DNA from: Hippasteria phrygiana | Taxonomy: Eukaryota; Echinodermata; Asteroidea; Valvatida; Goniasteridae | Assembly (NCBI GenBank): GCA_037893225.1 | Contig: JAZGUH010000199.1 | Location: 62,001 to 126,000 of the forward strand | DNA length: 64,000 nucleotides | Direction of reading: 5' to 3' | In this document: positions 1-9,019 of the stretch, piece after piece | How the letters are laid out: every line of letters starts with the position of its first letter | Numbering within the stretch: position 1 is the stretch's first letter | The notes under the pieces: generated by a model | Seen by the model: only the letters and a program-made list of their open reading frames with translations | Database searches by the model: none | What the model was told of the DNA's origin: nothing | Translations under genes and position numbers: made by a program

Positions 1-230
1 ATGGCGGCTGCTGACATCAGTTGTTTGTACAGCACGCATGTCCAATGAGCTACCCAGTTTATGTCGAGCGATCAGTGAATTACATGTCAATGTCAGTGAC
101 TGCTGTATATAAATTTGGATATTTGACTCCAGAATATGACATCAATGCGTCAAATTGTAAACTTTGCGGTTTATGTATCATTCTGGAGTCAAATATACTC
201 GGAATGAGTGCGTCTGTTGCTCGATCACAC
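1..230. repeat. dispersed repeat, copy 1 of 2
   Basis: This stretch matches 38,705-38,905 with moderate divergence. Shared anchors are ATGGCGGCTGCT, TGTACAGCACGCA, CCAATGAGCTA and TGACTCCAGAATATCACATC-like sequence. A third, shorter relative of its second half lies near 1,675-1,750 (AATGCGTCAAA, GCGTCTGTTACTCGATCACAC-like). The reading frame across it is not conserved between copies, so I treat it as non-coding repeat. Family unknown. Confidence 0.6.
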
Positions 231-539
231 ACACATTTTGTTGAGTACACTTACGGTTTGGAATGGGGGTCCTATTTGAGGCCAAATTGGAAGCTATATT
301 GCAGGTTATTGATTTTAGCATATGTTTTTTTTACTGAAAATGAGTGCCACTATGCACTTATATGCACTTATATAACAAACAACAATTGACAGCCTTAAAA
401 GTGACGTGTTATTAAAACTCTTGACTTCTAGCAAGAAATGCGATCGATAGAATCATATTTGTTTAATAATGTTTTGTTTAAACTTAGGCCGAATGGGCTG
501 CCTTCTATAAGAGAATCGATTATGTATTAGTTTAATACA

Positions 540-660
540 GGGGCGGATCCACGGGGGGGGGGTCGATCCCCCCCCCCCCCTCCCGCCGCTTTTAACATTT
601 TGCGGGCGAAACATTTTGGGAGGCAATTTTTTGGGCAATTTTTTGGGCAAAAAAAACTTT
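540..660. repeat. poly-G/poly-C rich end resembling a hAT-type terminal sequence
   Basis: Begins CAGGGGCGGATCCACGGGGG, the kind of end common on non-autonomous hAT elements, followed by a poly-C run. I find no matching inverted end or target duplication, so this is at best a truncated piece fused to the gypsy fragment beside it. Confidence 0.35.
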
Positions 661-721
661 TTTTAGCTGGCCATATTTTTCTTTTTTCGTCCAGAAAATA
701 TTTGAAAAAACGGAGGGAAGC

Positions 722-1110
722 TTTTATCGACTGTAAAGTGGAAGAGCACCTGGTAGCTAGGATGTACTGATGCCCTGATTTAGCTTTGGGTAATGTTCCC
801 AAGCAATCAGCAATGACTTGGCTGAATGGTTCATTCAAAGTGGGTATTGGCCTTAAAGGTGCTTCAGGTGGGTCCTGATTAGGCTTACCAACTAACTGAC
901 AAGTATGACAAGTTTTGCAGTAAACAGTGACAGATTGTCTAAGATTAGGCCAATAAATATGATTACAATTAAGTGTCCAGCCATAGCAATGTCGTGTGCT
1001 AAATTCATATGACTCTGATAAGGTTTAGGAACACTTGATAAACCACTTGATAAACATTGCACTCTTCATCAGCGGAGACACATGGTGGTCTCCACTTTTG
1101 AAAGCGCCAC
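722..1110 (-). pseudogene. Ty3/gypsy-type integrase fragment 1 (H2C2 zinc domain and start of catalytic core)
   Basis: Read on the minus strand across several frames, this segment carries the hallmarks of a gypsy-type retrotransposon integrase. There is a WRPP...ADEE region, then an AHD...GHL-like stretch, YWPNLRQ, a C-x2-C pair in YCKTCHTCQ, and the start of the catalytic core. The core keeps its first Asp in the VIADC context and a following PKAKSGHQY. The zinc domain would bind the cDNA end complex and the core would join strands, but frames shift repeatedly and the rest of the core is missing, so it is a dead fragment. It lies 3' of the Death-domain gene start, in the region where that gene's further exons would be expected. 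Confidence 0.8.
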
Positions 1111-1893
1111 CATTTCACAACTGTTAAATACTCCCACTCCCCCCCCCCCCCCCCCCCCCCCCACGGGCGAAACAAAATTGTCACTTTTTCAGATATCTGG
1201 AGCCAAAATAATTGGGAGTCACCTTTTTCAACAAAATTTGCAATTTTGCCCCTCCCCCTCACTTGGACCCAAAACTGTTTCTTGTTCAGACAGTGCATAC
1301 ATGCAACACAGCCATCGAAATGTGCGAAAAATCGCGCATACGTTGAGTTTTGTGAAATGTATTGCAGGACACGTCGCAGCTGCGATGAATCGCAGGGCAA
1401 GGACGAATCACAAAACTCGCAAGCCCTACGACACGTCGTAAGATTCGTGTTGTGAAAATGCCTTCCCTTCTTTACTTTGATTTCTTTAATAGCTGGATCT
1501 AAAATATCTAATTGTTCTGATGTCACACACCACAGTCAGTGTTGGCCACGCTTCTCCAACACCAATGTAATTTTGCTGTAATAAAATTCTACAGAATATT
1601 AAACACGTGCATTGGCAACTGTCTGTTGGGAGGTTATAACCCTAATTGTATGAGCAACAGACGGAGTAATTCCGAGTATATTTAAGTCTAAAATATCACA
1701 TAAATGCGTCAAAATATTCGGAATGTGTGCGTCTGTTACTCGATCACACCTTTTCTATTACACTCACATTTTGAATGCTGGTCTTATTTGAGGAAAAATT
1801 GGAAACTATATTGTAGGTATCGATTTTCTCTATAGGGGATGGGGCAGGGGGACGTATGGGCTCCTGTGCTATAAGATAAATGCATGTACTAAC

Positions 1894-2157
1894 GTAATAT
1901 TTGTTGTGCCAAATCCTTTCGGCCCATTTCCAACAAGGCTTCACACAATTTGTGTCTCGCTTCTTGCCCATTCTCCTGCCTATTCATCCAATCAACCAAC
2001 ATAGCGTGGCACTGCATCACCACGTCACCCATCTGGTTCTTTTCATATGCATCGACCTCGGCACGTGAAAAGCCCAGCAAGATTGCCACCCGAGACCACT
2101 TCGTCGAAATATCGATCGATAGTCGCAGCAAGAACGTATCGCTTAAGTCCGGTTTAT
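1894..2157 (-). CDS. Death-domain exon of an NLR-type/Death gene (gene 1, exon 2 or 3)
   Basis: This 264-nt exon encodes 87 residues that read as a complete Death fold. A DLSDTFLLRLS first helix is followed by KWSRVAILLGFS and EVDAYE for helices 2-3, LVDWMNRQ for helix 5 with its typical Trp, and ALLEMGRKDLAQQIL for helix 6. Death domains pair with one another to assemble immune and apoptotic signalling complexes in the cytosol. It is preceded by a good acceptor (TTTTTGCAG) and followed by GTTAGT, a slightly weak donor. Both borders are phase 1, so it fits directly onto exon 1 at 2,483-2,567. In sea-urchin and lancelet NLRs a Death domain commonly precedes NACHT; here the downstream exons would lie to the left, off the window or lost to the gypsy fragment. 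Confidence 0.85.
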
Positions 2158-2282
2158 CTGCAAAAATCCACAAAAACAACTATAGGGAATAAAAGAGTAA
2201 TCCTGCACGATTTCAAATAGACAGTTTCAACACATTCATTTTCGAGGACATAAGATACAGCACAACGCAGCTGTTTTTCTGT

Positions 2283-2378
2283 AAAAATTAAAACTCGTCG
2301 ATCAATACTCCAGGTTCATTCGATTGGATAACTGTGGCTCGACTGCTCACTTGCCCAGCCTCGGGAGGCCATGAGTAG
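2283..2378 (-). pseudogene. degenerate copy of NLR exon 2 in gene 1
   Basis: Closely matches exon 2 of the NLR gene at 41,206-41,304 (shared EAGQVSS.ATVI). The acceptor AG has become ATG and the reading frame meets TAA where the other copy continues to its donor. It can probably no longer be spliced in, which leaves exon 1 to join the Death exon directly; the phases allow this. Confidence 0.7.
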
Positions 2379-2482
2379 ACGTCATTAATGAAAACAATTT
2401 TACATTCTGACAAGTTGAAAAGGCAACATGTTTCCTAACATTATTGCAACAAGATCGGAAGGCTTTTGCTTGTGGTACACAC

Positions 2483-2567
2483 CTGTTGCAGTTGAGGATG
2501 GTGCCTGCCCGTCTTCTTGCATCTCGGTAGGACCGTCGATTGGCTGTATAGGTTTGTAAGAGGCCAT
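2483..2567 (-). CDS. first coding exon of gene 1 (Death-domain gene)
   Basis: Starts with an ATG (MASYKPIQPIDGPTEMQEDG), 28 codons plus one base, and ends ACAG|GTGTGT, a phase-1 donor. The peptide is short, Pro/Ser/Thr-rich and without a recognisable fold; it is probably a disordered leader. It is homologous in sequence and splice site to the first exon of the NLR gene at 41,417-41,504, including the EMQEDGQAPS.TATG ending. An in-frame TTG lies further upstream, but the ATG is conserved between the two genes and is preferred. The repeat RA lies immediately upstream in both genes, which suggests it is shared 5' flank. Confidence 0.7.
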
Positions 2568-2734
2568 GGCTAAGTTGCTGATCTTGGGCAAGGGCCGCGA
2601 TCCCAGGCTATAATGAATTTAACAAGAATACTACTTCAATTAAAAAGTACCTACTATCGCAACTATCACAACTTCAAAAACGTAACAAAGCAATGAAGTG
2701 CGAGTAAAAAAAACCAAGTATAAAGGAATTGAAC

Positions 2735-2965
2735 TAAAAGTATATCAAATATGAATCAAGCCAATATCAAAATTAGTGTCTCTATAGCCTACGATCTTCT
2801 CTTTGAAATGATAGTTTACTCAGCCAGATCAGATCATATTTTACTGAACTTGAGGTATCTACCCAAAACAAGTCCAAATTGTCGCGTTAAATTAGAATTA
2901 GTGTACCTACGATTGAGAGATGTTGATTGTCATCGTGGAGTACGTGGGTTTGTTTTTGCATTCAA
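2735..2965. repeat. repeat RA, copy 1 (5' flank of the NLR-type genes)
   Basis: Shares TAGCCTACGATCTTCTCTTT, ACTCAGCCAGATCAG and ACCCAAAACAAGTCCAAATT with five other copies in the window. It lies directly upstream of gene 1 exon 1, as the 42,055 copy does for the other NLR gene, so it may include a promoter. No TATA box stands out. Confidence 0.8.
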
Positions 2966-2967
2966 CG

Positions 2968-3165
2968 GTATGACAAGTTCTGCAGTAAGGTTAGGCTAAT
3001 ACAATGCTGCAAAAATACGATCACACCTGAGTGTCCAGCCATAGGGATGCCGTGTGCTAAATTCACATGCCTTTGATAAGGTTTAGGAACAACTTTCCAC
3101 TATTCATCAGCAGAGACATAATATGGTGGTGTCCACTTTCGCAAAAATACGCCATTCCTGATATA
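2968..3165 (-). pseudogene. Ty3/gypsy-type integrase fragment 2
   Basis: Same minus-strand integrase region as at 722-1,110. The AHD...GHL zinc-domain area and the ADEE region can be followed, but in broken frames and with the stretch after YCKTC missing. Non-functional relic co-duplicated within block RB. Confidence 0.65.
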
Positions 3166-3907
3166 AGGGCACGCCTAGAAGTAGTAGTACGTCCCTTAGG
3201 GTAGTCAACGTGTCTACCGATGACTAGGGAAAGATTTTATTTTAGTAACCCCCCCCCCCCCCCCACACACAACTACCACCACTACCACCACCAAAATTGG
3301 CAAAGTACAGCAACATCTTGGAAAATAACCAACCCTACTTAATAACATCTTAACATGTAGCACGCGGCCTGTTATTTCACGATTTATGTCAGCAAAATCT
3401 CTACAAAATGAGGCAGAAACAGGTATGTCAACACGAAAAGGTGTGACCATACACAATGGAAGAACATCTAACACAAAACAACTTTCTTGCCCTATATGTA
3501 TACAATTCTGAACCCAAATGGATGGTTATTTTCCAAAATTGATCGATTTTGGTGAGGGTATTCAAGTAATGGAAAAAGTTTACTTTAATACCACCGCCAA
3601 AATGGGTCAAGAAGAGCAAAATCTTGGAAAATAAAAACATAACAACTGTCTATATGAGACACAACCTGTTATTTCAAGATTTGTCTTCAAATCCGTAAGG
3701 CACAAATATGAGAACATTTCGAGTAACGGTACACAGTGCCAAAACATCTAACACAGTCCACACAAACACAGAGATTTCCTGATAAAAGTCTCAAAATTAA
3801 AGGTTATGTCATGTGTTTATACAATTCTAAACACGAATGGAGTTATTTTGTCAGATTTTTCTGTTCCTGACCATTTTCCCACCCTGTACAATAAAATGTG
3901 ACAGTAT

Positions 3908-4071
3908 ACAAATAATGAATGTTTATGAGTGCGATGGTAAGAATAATTTCATGAGGTGACAGATTGAATGTTCCATTCCACGAGGCGAAGCCGAGTGGAA
4001 TGGGACATTCCATCTGTCACCTCATGAAATTATTCTTACCATTGCACGAATGTGAAACATTCATTATTTGT
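3908..4071. mobile_element. foldback (hairpin) element with ~74-bp arms
   Basis: The left arm runs from ACAAATAATGAATG to TTCCATTCCAC and the right arm is its near-exact reverse complement ending in CATTCATTATTTGT, around a short GAGGCGAAGCCGAG loop. A deletion derivative of the same element, lacking the centre, lies at 28,479-28,541, which shows it is a mobile family and not a one-off palindrome. Confidence 0.85.
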
Positions 4072-4141
4072 TTTATACAACGCCTGAATAAATCCGACAG
4101 ATTGCATGCATGGATTTCTTGGTGTACAACGTGCCGTTTAC

Positions 4142-4359
4142 CTTATCAGTCCCGCATAGAACCGCGACAAAAAGTGGTCCAGTTCCGAATCAGTTAAAGC
4201 TTTAATTGTTGTTCCTGCGTGTCTTGCAAATTCCTCTAATCATTTGACTGCATATTTCATTTGTCTCTTTGTGTTAGCAGCGTCAGCATCGCCTACGAGT
4301 TCCAATATTTCGTCGTCTGTTAGGAAAACAAACCACGGTTCGGAAACACCGTCCGCCAT
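4142..4359 (-). pseudogene. Crypton-like tyrosine-recombinase N-terminal exon (relic)
   Basis: On the minus strand an ATG opens MADGVSEPWFVFLTDDEI, followed by ANTKRQMKYAVK, a TGA, then LEEFARHAGTTIKALTDSEL and DHFLSRFYAGLIR up to a good donor (AAG|GTAAAC). The T-K-R-Q, LEEF and eL..fLsrFYa..R pattern is that of the N-terminal DNA-binding part of Crypton-type tyrosine recombinases and their domesticated relatives (QRICH1/ZMYM-like). These act as DNA integrases through a C-terminal tyrosine domain that is not seen here. The in-frame TGA after AVK argues for a decayed copy. The region sits inside an insertion splitting block RB copy A. The family call is by pattern only. Confidence 0.55.
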
Positions 4360-4377
4360 TTTGTGTGAATGACAGCC

Positions 4378-4456
4378 TAGACTGGTTCCCGGTCCCCGTA
4401 TGTATATAATATACATTTAAAGTCCGAAGGACAACGGAGGGACCGGGAACCAGTCC
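4378..4456. mobile_element. 79-bp MITE with 10-bp target duplication
   Basis: Ends are inverted repeats (GACTGGTTCCCGGTCCC at left and its complement at right) around an AT-rich centre. AATGACAGCC stands on both sides (4,368-4,377 and 4,457-4,466). A 9-10-bp duplication is typical of Mutator-like elements. It inserted just upstream of the Crypton-like ATG. Confidence 0.8.
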
Positions 4457-4675
4457 AATGACAGCCGTGTTGTAGCGGCGGGGAAGTTCTATCAAACGCG
4501 TTATACCGTTTGATAGAACCATGTGATAGAACGTTTTTTGGCGGAGCGGGTTCGCGTCGTGCGATGGGACGAATAATTCAATGCACGTGATCGACGATCC
4601 ACCAATCGGATGGCTGGGATCTATTCAGGTGTTGTATAATCCTGAATAATTTCTGGCAAATCCATTTTCACTCAC

Positions 4676-4745
4676 CCAGATTGGTGACTACTTGCACGCC
4701 GCCCTCTCTTGCTTCGTTGACAGTACGAATGTACAAGCAGCGCAA
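4676..4745 (-). other. exon-like segment of block RB (copy A)
   Basis: The minus-strand sequence between TATATCAG and GTGAGTG reads YIRTVNEAREGGVQVVTNLG in one frame. Three other copies exist (14.25, 54.69, 59.03 kb). In the 59.03-kb copy the same frame is kept with conservative changes (YIRAVNEAREGGVQAVINLG) and both splice dinucleotides persist. In the 14.25-kb copy the frame holds a stop. I do not recognise the peptide. It may be an exon of the gene family to which the blocks belonged. Confidence 0.4.
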
Positions 4746-4776
4746 CCTGATATAAGGAAATTAACAATAATTTATT

Positions 4777-4937
4777 GTTAATTAGCGCCCACCCAAACAA
4801 AGATACTGACAATCTGGGAGACCGCCAACATAGGGCAAGACAGCTCAGTTGGTGGAGCACCGGTGCGGTATTCCGGAGGTCACAGGTTCGAATCCCGCTC
4901 CTGTCAGTTTTCTTTGTTCACTTTGAAAAAAAAAGTC
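4777..4937 (+). mobile_element. tRNA-derived element, copy 1 (tRNA-like part 4,834-4,905)
   Basis: Contains perfect pol III boxes (CAGCTCAGTTGG-like A box; GGTTCGAATCC B box) in a 72-nt tRNA-like core, but mismatched acceptor, anticodon and T stems. It ends in a short A-run. It interrupts block RB exactly where the other copies read TTATTGTGTATG, so it is an insertion and not a host tRNA gene. Confidence 0.8.
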
Positions 4938-5149
4938 ATTGTGTATGAAAAGTGCATGCACAGCTATGTGACCCAAAACTTATTACACGACAGTCGTAAA
5001 AAGTGGTCCAAAATTCATGTTCAAAGCCTTCTCACACATCCTACCTGAATCAGCACAGTCCTTTGTGGTGCATAGGAATACTACTCCTCCTAATCAGGAA
5101 TACCACGGGGTAAAAACCACTGGCGGCGGAATAGGGGGCCATTGGCCCC

Positions 5150-5445
5150 CACTTTTTCCATTTGGAGGAAATGGCCCCTATACACTGCAAAAACAGTTTT
5201 TAGCAATTAAACACTTTTCTAAACACTTTCTTGCTATCAGTTTGTAAACACGTTTACATACAAACATGTTTAGTGTATTGACCGATAGTGTTTAGCCATT
5301 GAACATTGATTTTTAGGAATTGGACACATAATGTTTAGCTTGTTTACATTTTTCACCTGTATTAAATAGAAAAGGTAATTGTTGTGAGCATACATGTAGC
5401 TCACATTAGTACATGTATCTGCCAGTTCTTTTTTACCAAACTTTA
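5150..5445. other. no recognisable feature
   Basis: AT-rich sequence after the end of block RB copy A, with a short GGGGGCCATTGGCCCCC palindrome near 5,137. I see no coding or repeat signal I can support. Confidence 0.5.
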
Positions 5446-5447
5446 CT

Positions 5448-5600
5448 CTAATATTCGGTGTGTCCACCCTTGGCAGCAATCACTGCGGCACATCTTTCGG
5501 GCATAGTGTCTATATATTTCCTGAGAGTTTCTACACTAATGCTGCTCCAAGTCTCTGAAGTTCATTCCAGAGGGTTTCAATTAAATGTACATTGGTATAT
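5448..5600 (-). pseudogene. Tc1/mariner transposase C-terminal fragment
   Basis: The minus strand reads WSSISVETLRKYIDTMPERC and continues AAVIAAKGGHTEY to a TAG. This is the standard C-terminus of Tc1-type transposases (WxxIpxetlxxlidSMPrRcxavixakGghT.Y). Just upstream, in another frame, is LIETLWNELQ, matching the NPIEnlWxxLk region near the last catalytic residue. The two pieces are one frame apart and the rest of the transposase is missing, so it is a dead fragment. Confidence 0.85.
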
Positions 5601-5764
5601 TGATTGCCATTTCATCACAAACAACTAAGTACCTAAAATATGCCAAGTGTTCGAATAATTTTGCACACCACTGTATGTCTAATGTAACTTGTTCTAACTT
5701 GTGCCTGTGTTTTGTCTCTACTATTGGTTATGTGTATTGTAGTTTTTTACATTTCTTTTTTAAA

Positions 5765-5965
5765 GAAGACCGGTCGGGTGTGTACCCAGAAAGGTCCCGA
5801 CAGTACCCACAAGAAATAAATCAGTCGATCCACTCCAAGGCTGTAGTCTCTTGCTCCAAATGTATTCCCTCGTCATGTTCATTGATGGAACTCCAAAGCA
5901 GTTACATTAAAGCCTGTAATAGTCCCTTATAGTCCCTGAATTGTTCAAAAGTCCAAACTTCCCCT
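5765..5965. repeat. LTR-like segment of block RB, isolated copy
   Basis: Shares the GTGTGTACCCAGAAAGGTCC ... AATAAATCAGTCGATCCACT ... TGTAGTCTCTTG stretch with 13,612-13,805, 53,035-53,215 and 58,375-58,530. Elsewhere this lies between the integrase fragment and the AT-rich middle; in copy A that place lacks it and it appears here instead. It is possibly an LTR remnant because of AATAAA followed by TGTAGTCTC, but no TG...CA ends are defined. Confidence 0.5.
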
Positions 5966-5974
5966 TCGGATAAC

Positions 5975-7290
5975 ATTATATGCGCACGCATAATGCACCG
6001 CGCAGTTTCCCGTATGTTGGCCAGTTATTGTTTCCTGAAGGGTATAACAGATGTTTCGGTTCCTGCAAGCGTGTCGGTCACATGTCAGGATGTACGCGAA
6101 CATCCGTTGTACCCTTTACAGGAAATGCAGAGTTCAAACTGGAGATGAAAACAGCAATCTCAAGCCAGTGTAGTACTGCACCTCAAGCAGCACTTTCCAG
6201 GAGAAAAATGCATGGAGGAATGAAATGAGAAGATAAGACTGAAGGAAGAGAAAGAGAAGAAGGATGTAATCAGGGGAGAGGCTTCAGCCAAGAATGAGGC
6301 TTTCATTCAAGATCTTGACCTTGCAATGCAGGTTGATGTGAACGGCGAGCCAGTCTGTCAGAAGACTCATGTACAAACACATCCCCAGCCCAACCACATG
6401 CAGTTCATTGACAGGGACATAATATATTGCAAGTTATACCTCTGGAGAATTCATCATTATTAGGCATACTGAAACAATGTTAAGAAATATCTCATTTTCA
6501 AAAAACGGAATGAGGAGACCCTTTTTACTTCCTTTTTTATGTTATCATCGTGCTGGACAATATTAATTCATTCAAGATGGCCGCCCCATTCTATTAAGAT
6601 GGCTTTTTCTGGCATTGGAGTGCCCACACATTGATTCATATCATGCAGTGGATCGACTGAGGCACTTCCTCTCTTTCCTTTGCATTTTATAGATTTTTTA
6701 AAGAAAATTCAATAAAAAGGGGTAGGCAGCCTTGAAAAAGGCCGTGGGTGGGGACACTGAACATTGTTTTTTTTTTTTTTTTTTTTTGGGGGGGGGGGGG
6801 GTTTGGGGGGGGGGGGGGTTTGGGGGGGGGGGGGGTAATTTTGTAATAATCACAATGGTAGCTTCTATTACACGCTGATGTATAAGGCACTGACAAAGTT
6901 TCAGTGCGTTTGGATTCTTTCAAATGCAAGGTAATCAAATGTTTGCAATGTCCTTTTTGTGAGTTTACTGATAAACCTTATTGCCAACCCAATAGAAAGT
7001 TACTTTGAAGTTTGCTGGCCTCTTTTTTTTGTAGTTTAGTCACTGTGCTTCCAAAGATCTCTGGAAACCAACACCTTAAAACACCTTAAATTGCAGCAGA
7101 GGGATGAAGCTTACACTCAATGTGCCATAAACGTTGGTTACCGTATGGAACTGCCCAGAAAATAAAATAAAACACCGCCCCCCCCCCCCCCCCCCAAGAA
7201 AAAATAAATAAATTTAAAATACACGTAATCATACCTGCGATCCAATTTCCAAATACTGTTACCGAAATATTACAAGAAAATGAAACATGA
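5975..7290. repeat. 1.3-kb duplicated segment, copy 1
   Basis: Closely matches 15,105-16,915 (copy 2 has an extra ~560 bp at 15,180-15,745). The clearest common part is 6,100-6,480. On the plus strand both copies keep an open stretch, 6,228-6,440 here, that reads DVIRGEASAKNEAFIQDLDL and on to MQVDVNGEPVCQKTH. It is conserved but carries stops at both sides and belongs to no family I know. The following part holds poly-T/poly-G runs near 6,768-6,836 and poly-C at 7,179-7,195. Confidence 0.75.
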
Positions 7291-7845
7291 AAGAAAATCG
7301 GAAACAGAACCAGGAAAGCCAGCTGTACTGAGTGCAAGAAAGAATTTGCATCCCAGACAAACTTGAGGCGCCACATTGACGAGCAGCATCGCCGCAGAGA
7401 AAAGGTAAACTGCCCGTACTGCACCCAGTCCTTTGTAAGGAAGCATGCCCTGGATCGTCACTGGAAGTCTGCACACAGCGGAAGCCAGAGGCCGACAAGC
7501 CAGCCAGCTGCTACCGGAGGCCAGGAACCCGAAGTCCTCCAAAACCCAGAACGAAACCGTGACAGCGACGACGACGACGACATGGTGAGCTTTCAGCCTG
7601 GAAGTGTGGAGATGAGAATTGTGAGGGACTTCCACTCTCCACCCCCGACACGAACGACGTGAGACGAGATGCATCCAGTAGCTTCTTACCGGTCTGCCAT
7701 TGGCCTGACGAAGGATGGATGTGAGCGTCCAGACTGACCCAGTGAAGAGTTCACGAGTGGTGGAGCGCTCCATCAAGGAGGTACTGGATGGCGACGGGAA
7801 GGTGGCCCTTCGACTCGTCAAGGAGGGTTTCCTGACCGATGTATA
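7291..7845 (+). pseudogene. two-finger C2H2 zinc-finger protein, broken, at the 3' end of an LTR-type element
   Basis: The plus strand encodes two C2H2 fingers: CTECKKEFASQTNLRRH...H and CPYCTQSFVRKHALDRH...H (both C-x2-C-x12-H-x4-H). An acidic linker (DSDDDDD) follows. The frame stops at 7,660; in two further frames DTNDVRRDASSSFLPVCHWP and then MDVSVQTDPVKSSRVVERSI...EGFLTDV follow, ending at 7,845. C2H2 fingers normally bind DNA or RNA. About 520 bp downstream are a purine tract and an LTR-like start, and the sequence just after the stop (7,848-7,905) recurs at 45,817-45,875 upstream of a real LTR. I infer an accessory or terminal ORF of an LTR retrotransposon, but a chance neighbour cannot be excluded. 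The long antisense frame here is a shadow. Confidence 0.6.
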
Positions 7846-8363
7846 GGTGCACATCGCGGATGCCTGCTGTTGTTTTGTTGCCTCAAGTATTAGTGAAAAG
7901 AACTTTAACATAATAAAGAAGTTTATATTGAGAACCACAAGTTTTATGTTGGTTATTTAAGTTTTAAGGAACATTTTTTCGTCTTTCAAGAAGAGAAAGA
8001 AAGAGACAGTTTTGTTAAGTTTAACAAGTATTTCTTCTAAATGGTTTCGAGTGAAAACTGAAATGGAGGAATACGTCAATTCTTTAAGTGTTGAAGTTAT
8101 AGTTGATTTACTTGAAGTAGTTTTTGAGACATTGTTGCTCAAACGACTTTCGAAGTTTTGAAAGTTAATTGCTAATTAAAGTTGACCTTTTTGAAAACTT
8201 AGTTTTTAGTTCCCAGAAGTTGTGTTCTTAACCAATTTTGAGTGATTAATGCCCGATTTTATCAGAAAAATTTTTGTAAAACTGGCAAAGCACGCGATTC
8301 GCTTGCGAAAAAGAATGGATTCATTGTTTGAATGTTTGCCGATGTGAGGACACATCTCCCTTC

Positions 8364-8432
8364 AAGGAGGGGGTAGTGTAGCAAGCACGGTAGGATTATG
8401 CACGATCATCTCTGGGTTGTGGGAGGTTGCCA
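8364..8432 (+). mobile_element. polypurine tract and truncated 3' LTR start
   Basis: AAGGAGGGGGTAG is followed directly by TGTAGCAAGCACGG. The same junction occurs at 47,186-47,199, where the LTR is complete. Here similarity ends after GGGAGGTTGCCACC. Confidence 0.6.
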
Positions 8433-8699
8433 CCTCAGTTTTTAGAGTGTACTTTATTAGCCCAGACTATTTACACCGTACACCAGAACTTAACTGCCCA
8501 TTGAAAAATGTATGTTCGTGTCCCATATGCAGGGATGCAGAGATACATTTCACATGGTGATACCGCAAACCTTCTATACCACAGTTTAAAGTAAGTTGCA
8601 GCTGGTTACCTTACTTTCTGGCTAAAACAACGGTAAGGCTTTCAGCTACACACGTGGACAAGTTTATTTTAAAGCTACTCTAAAATAATTTTTCATGTT

Positions 8700-8940
8700 C
8701 AGAGCGGTATACGGCATTCTGGGTTTATGACTTCTGACTAGCACCCCAGAACAAAGATACTGACAATTTGGAAGACCGCAAACATAGGGCAAGATAGCTC
8801 AGTTGGTAAAGCGCCGGTACGGTATTCCGGAGGTCGCAGATTCGAATCCCGCTCCTGCCCTTTTCTTGTTCACTTTGAAATAGTTTTAGAAAACTCAATT
8901 GCTCAACTCCTACATATAAGGTTTGAAATATGTCTAATGT
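8700..8940 (+). mobile_element. tRNA-derived element, copy 2 (tRNA-like part 8,788-8,859)
   Basis: A box TAGCTCAGTTGG and a B box with one change (AGATTCGAATCC). Preceded by the shared flank ATTCTGGGTTTATGACTTCT and followed by TTCACTTTGAAA, as in the other copies. Stem mismatches (T-T at the base of the anticodon stem, A-C in the acceptor) make a working tRNA unlikely. Confidence 0.75.
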
Positions 8941-9019
8941 TACTCCTACCTGTTTTGCTCTTACTTGTGCTTGTGTTTTGTCTCTATTGGTTATGTGTAT
9001 TGTAGTTGTCTGAGGTTAA

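Larger units (their letters stand above)
2960..5110. repeat. composite block RB, copy A
   Basis: Matches blocks at 12.7-15.1, 48.2-55.0 and 57.8-60.3 kb. From left it holds a gypsy integrase fragment (to about 3,165), an AT-rich middle present twice (3,215-3,530 and 3,540-3,900), then, after a 740-bp insertion, an exon-like piece (4,676-4,745) and a second one ending near 5,110. A tRNA-like element has inserted at about 4,777-4,937. Confidence 0.75.

Noticed and set aside
21..389. 122-codon plus-strand frame at the window start
   Set aside because: Lies in a dispersed repeat; the second copy at 38.7 kb does not keep the frame.
4834..4905. Functional tRNA gene (also 8,788, 12,532, 43,044)
   Set aside because: A and B boxes are good, but the acceptor, anticodon and T stems have mismatches, position 33 is not T, and the same flanks recur at all four sites; these are tRNA-derived repeats.
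7270..7938. 222-codon minus-strand frame
   Set aside because: Antisense to the C2H2 fingers and the following ORF pieces, and carries no motif; a shadow.
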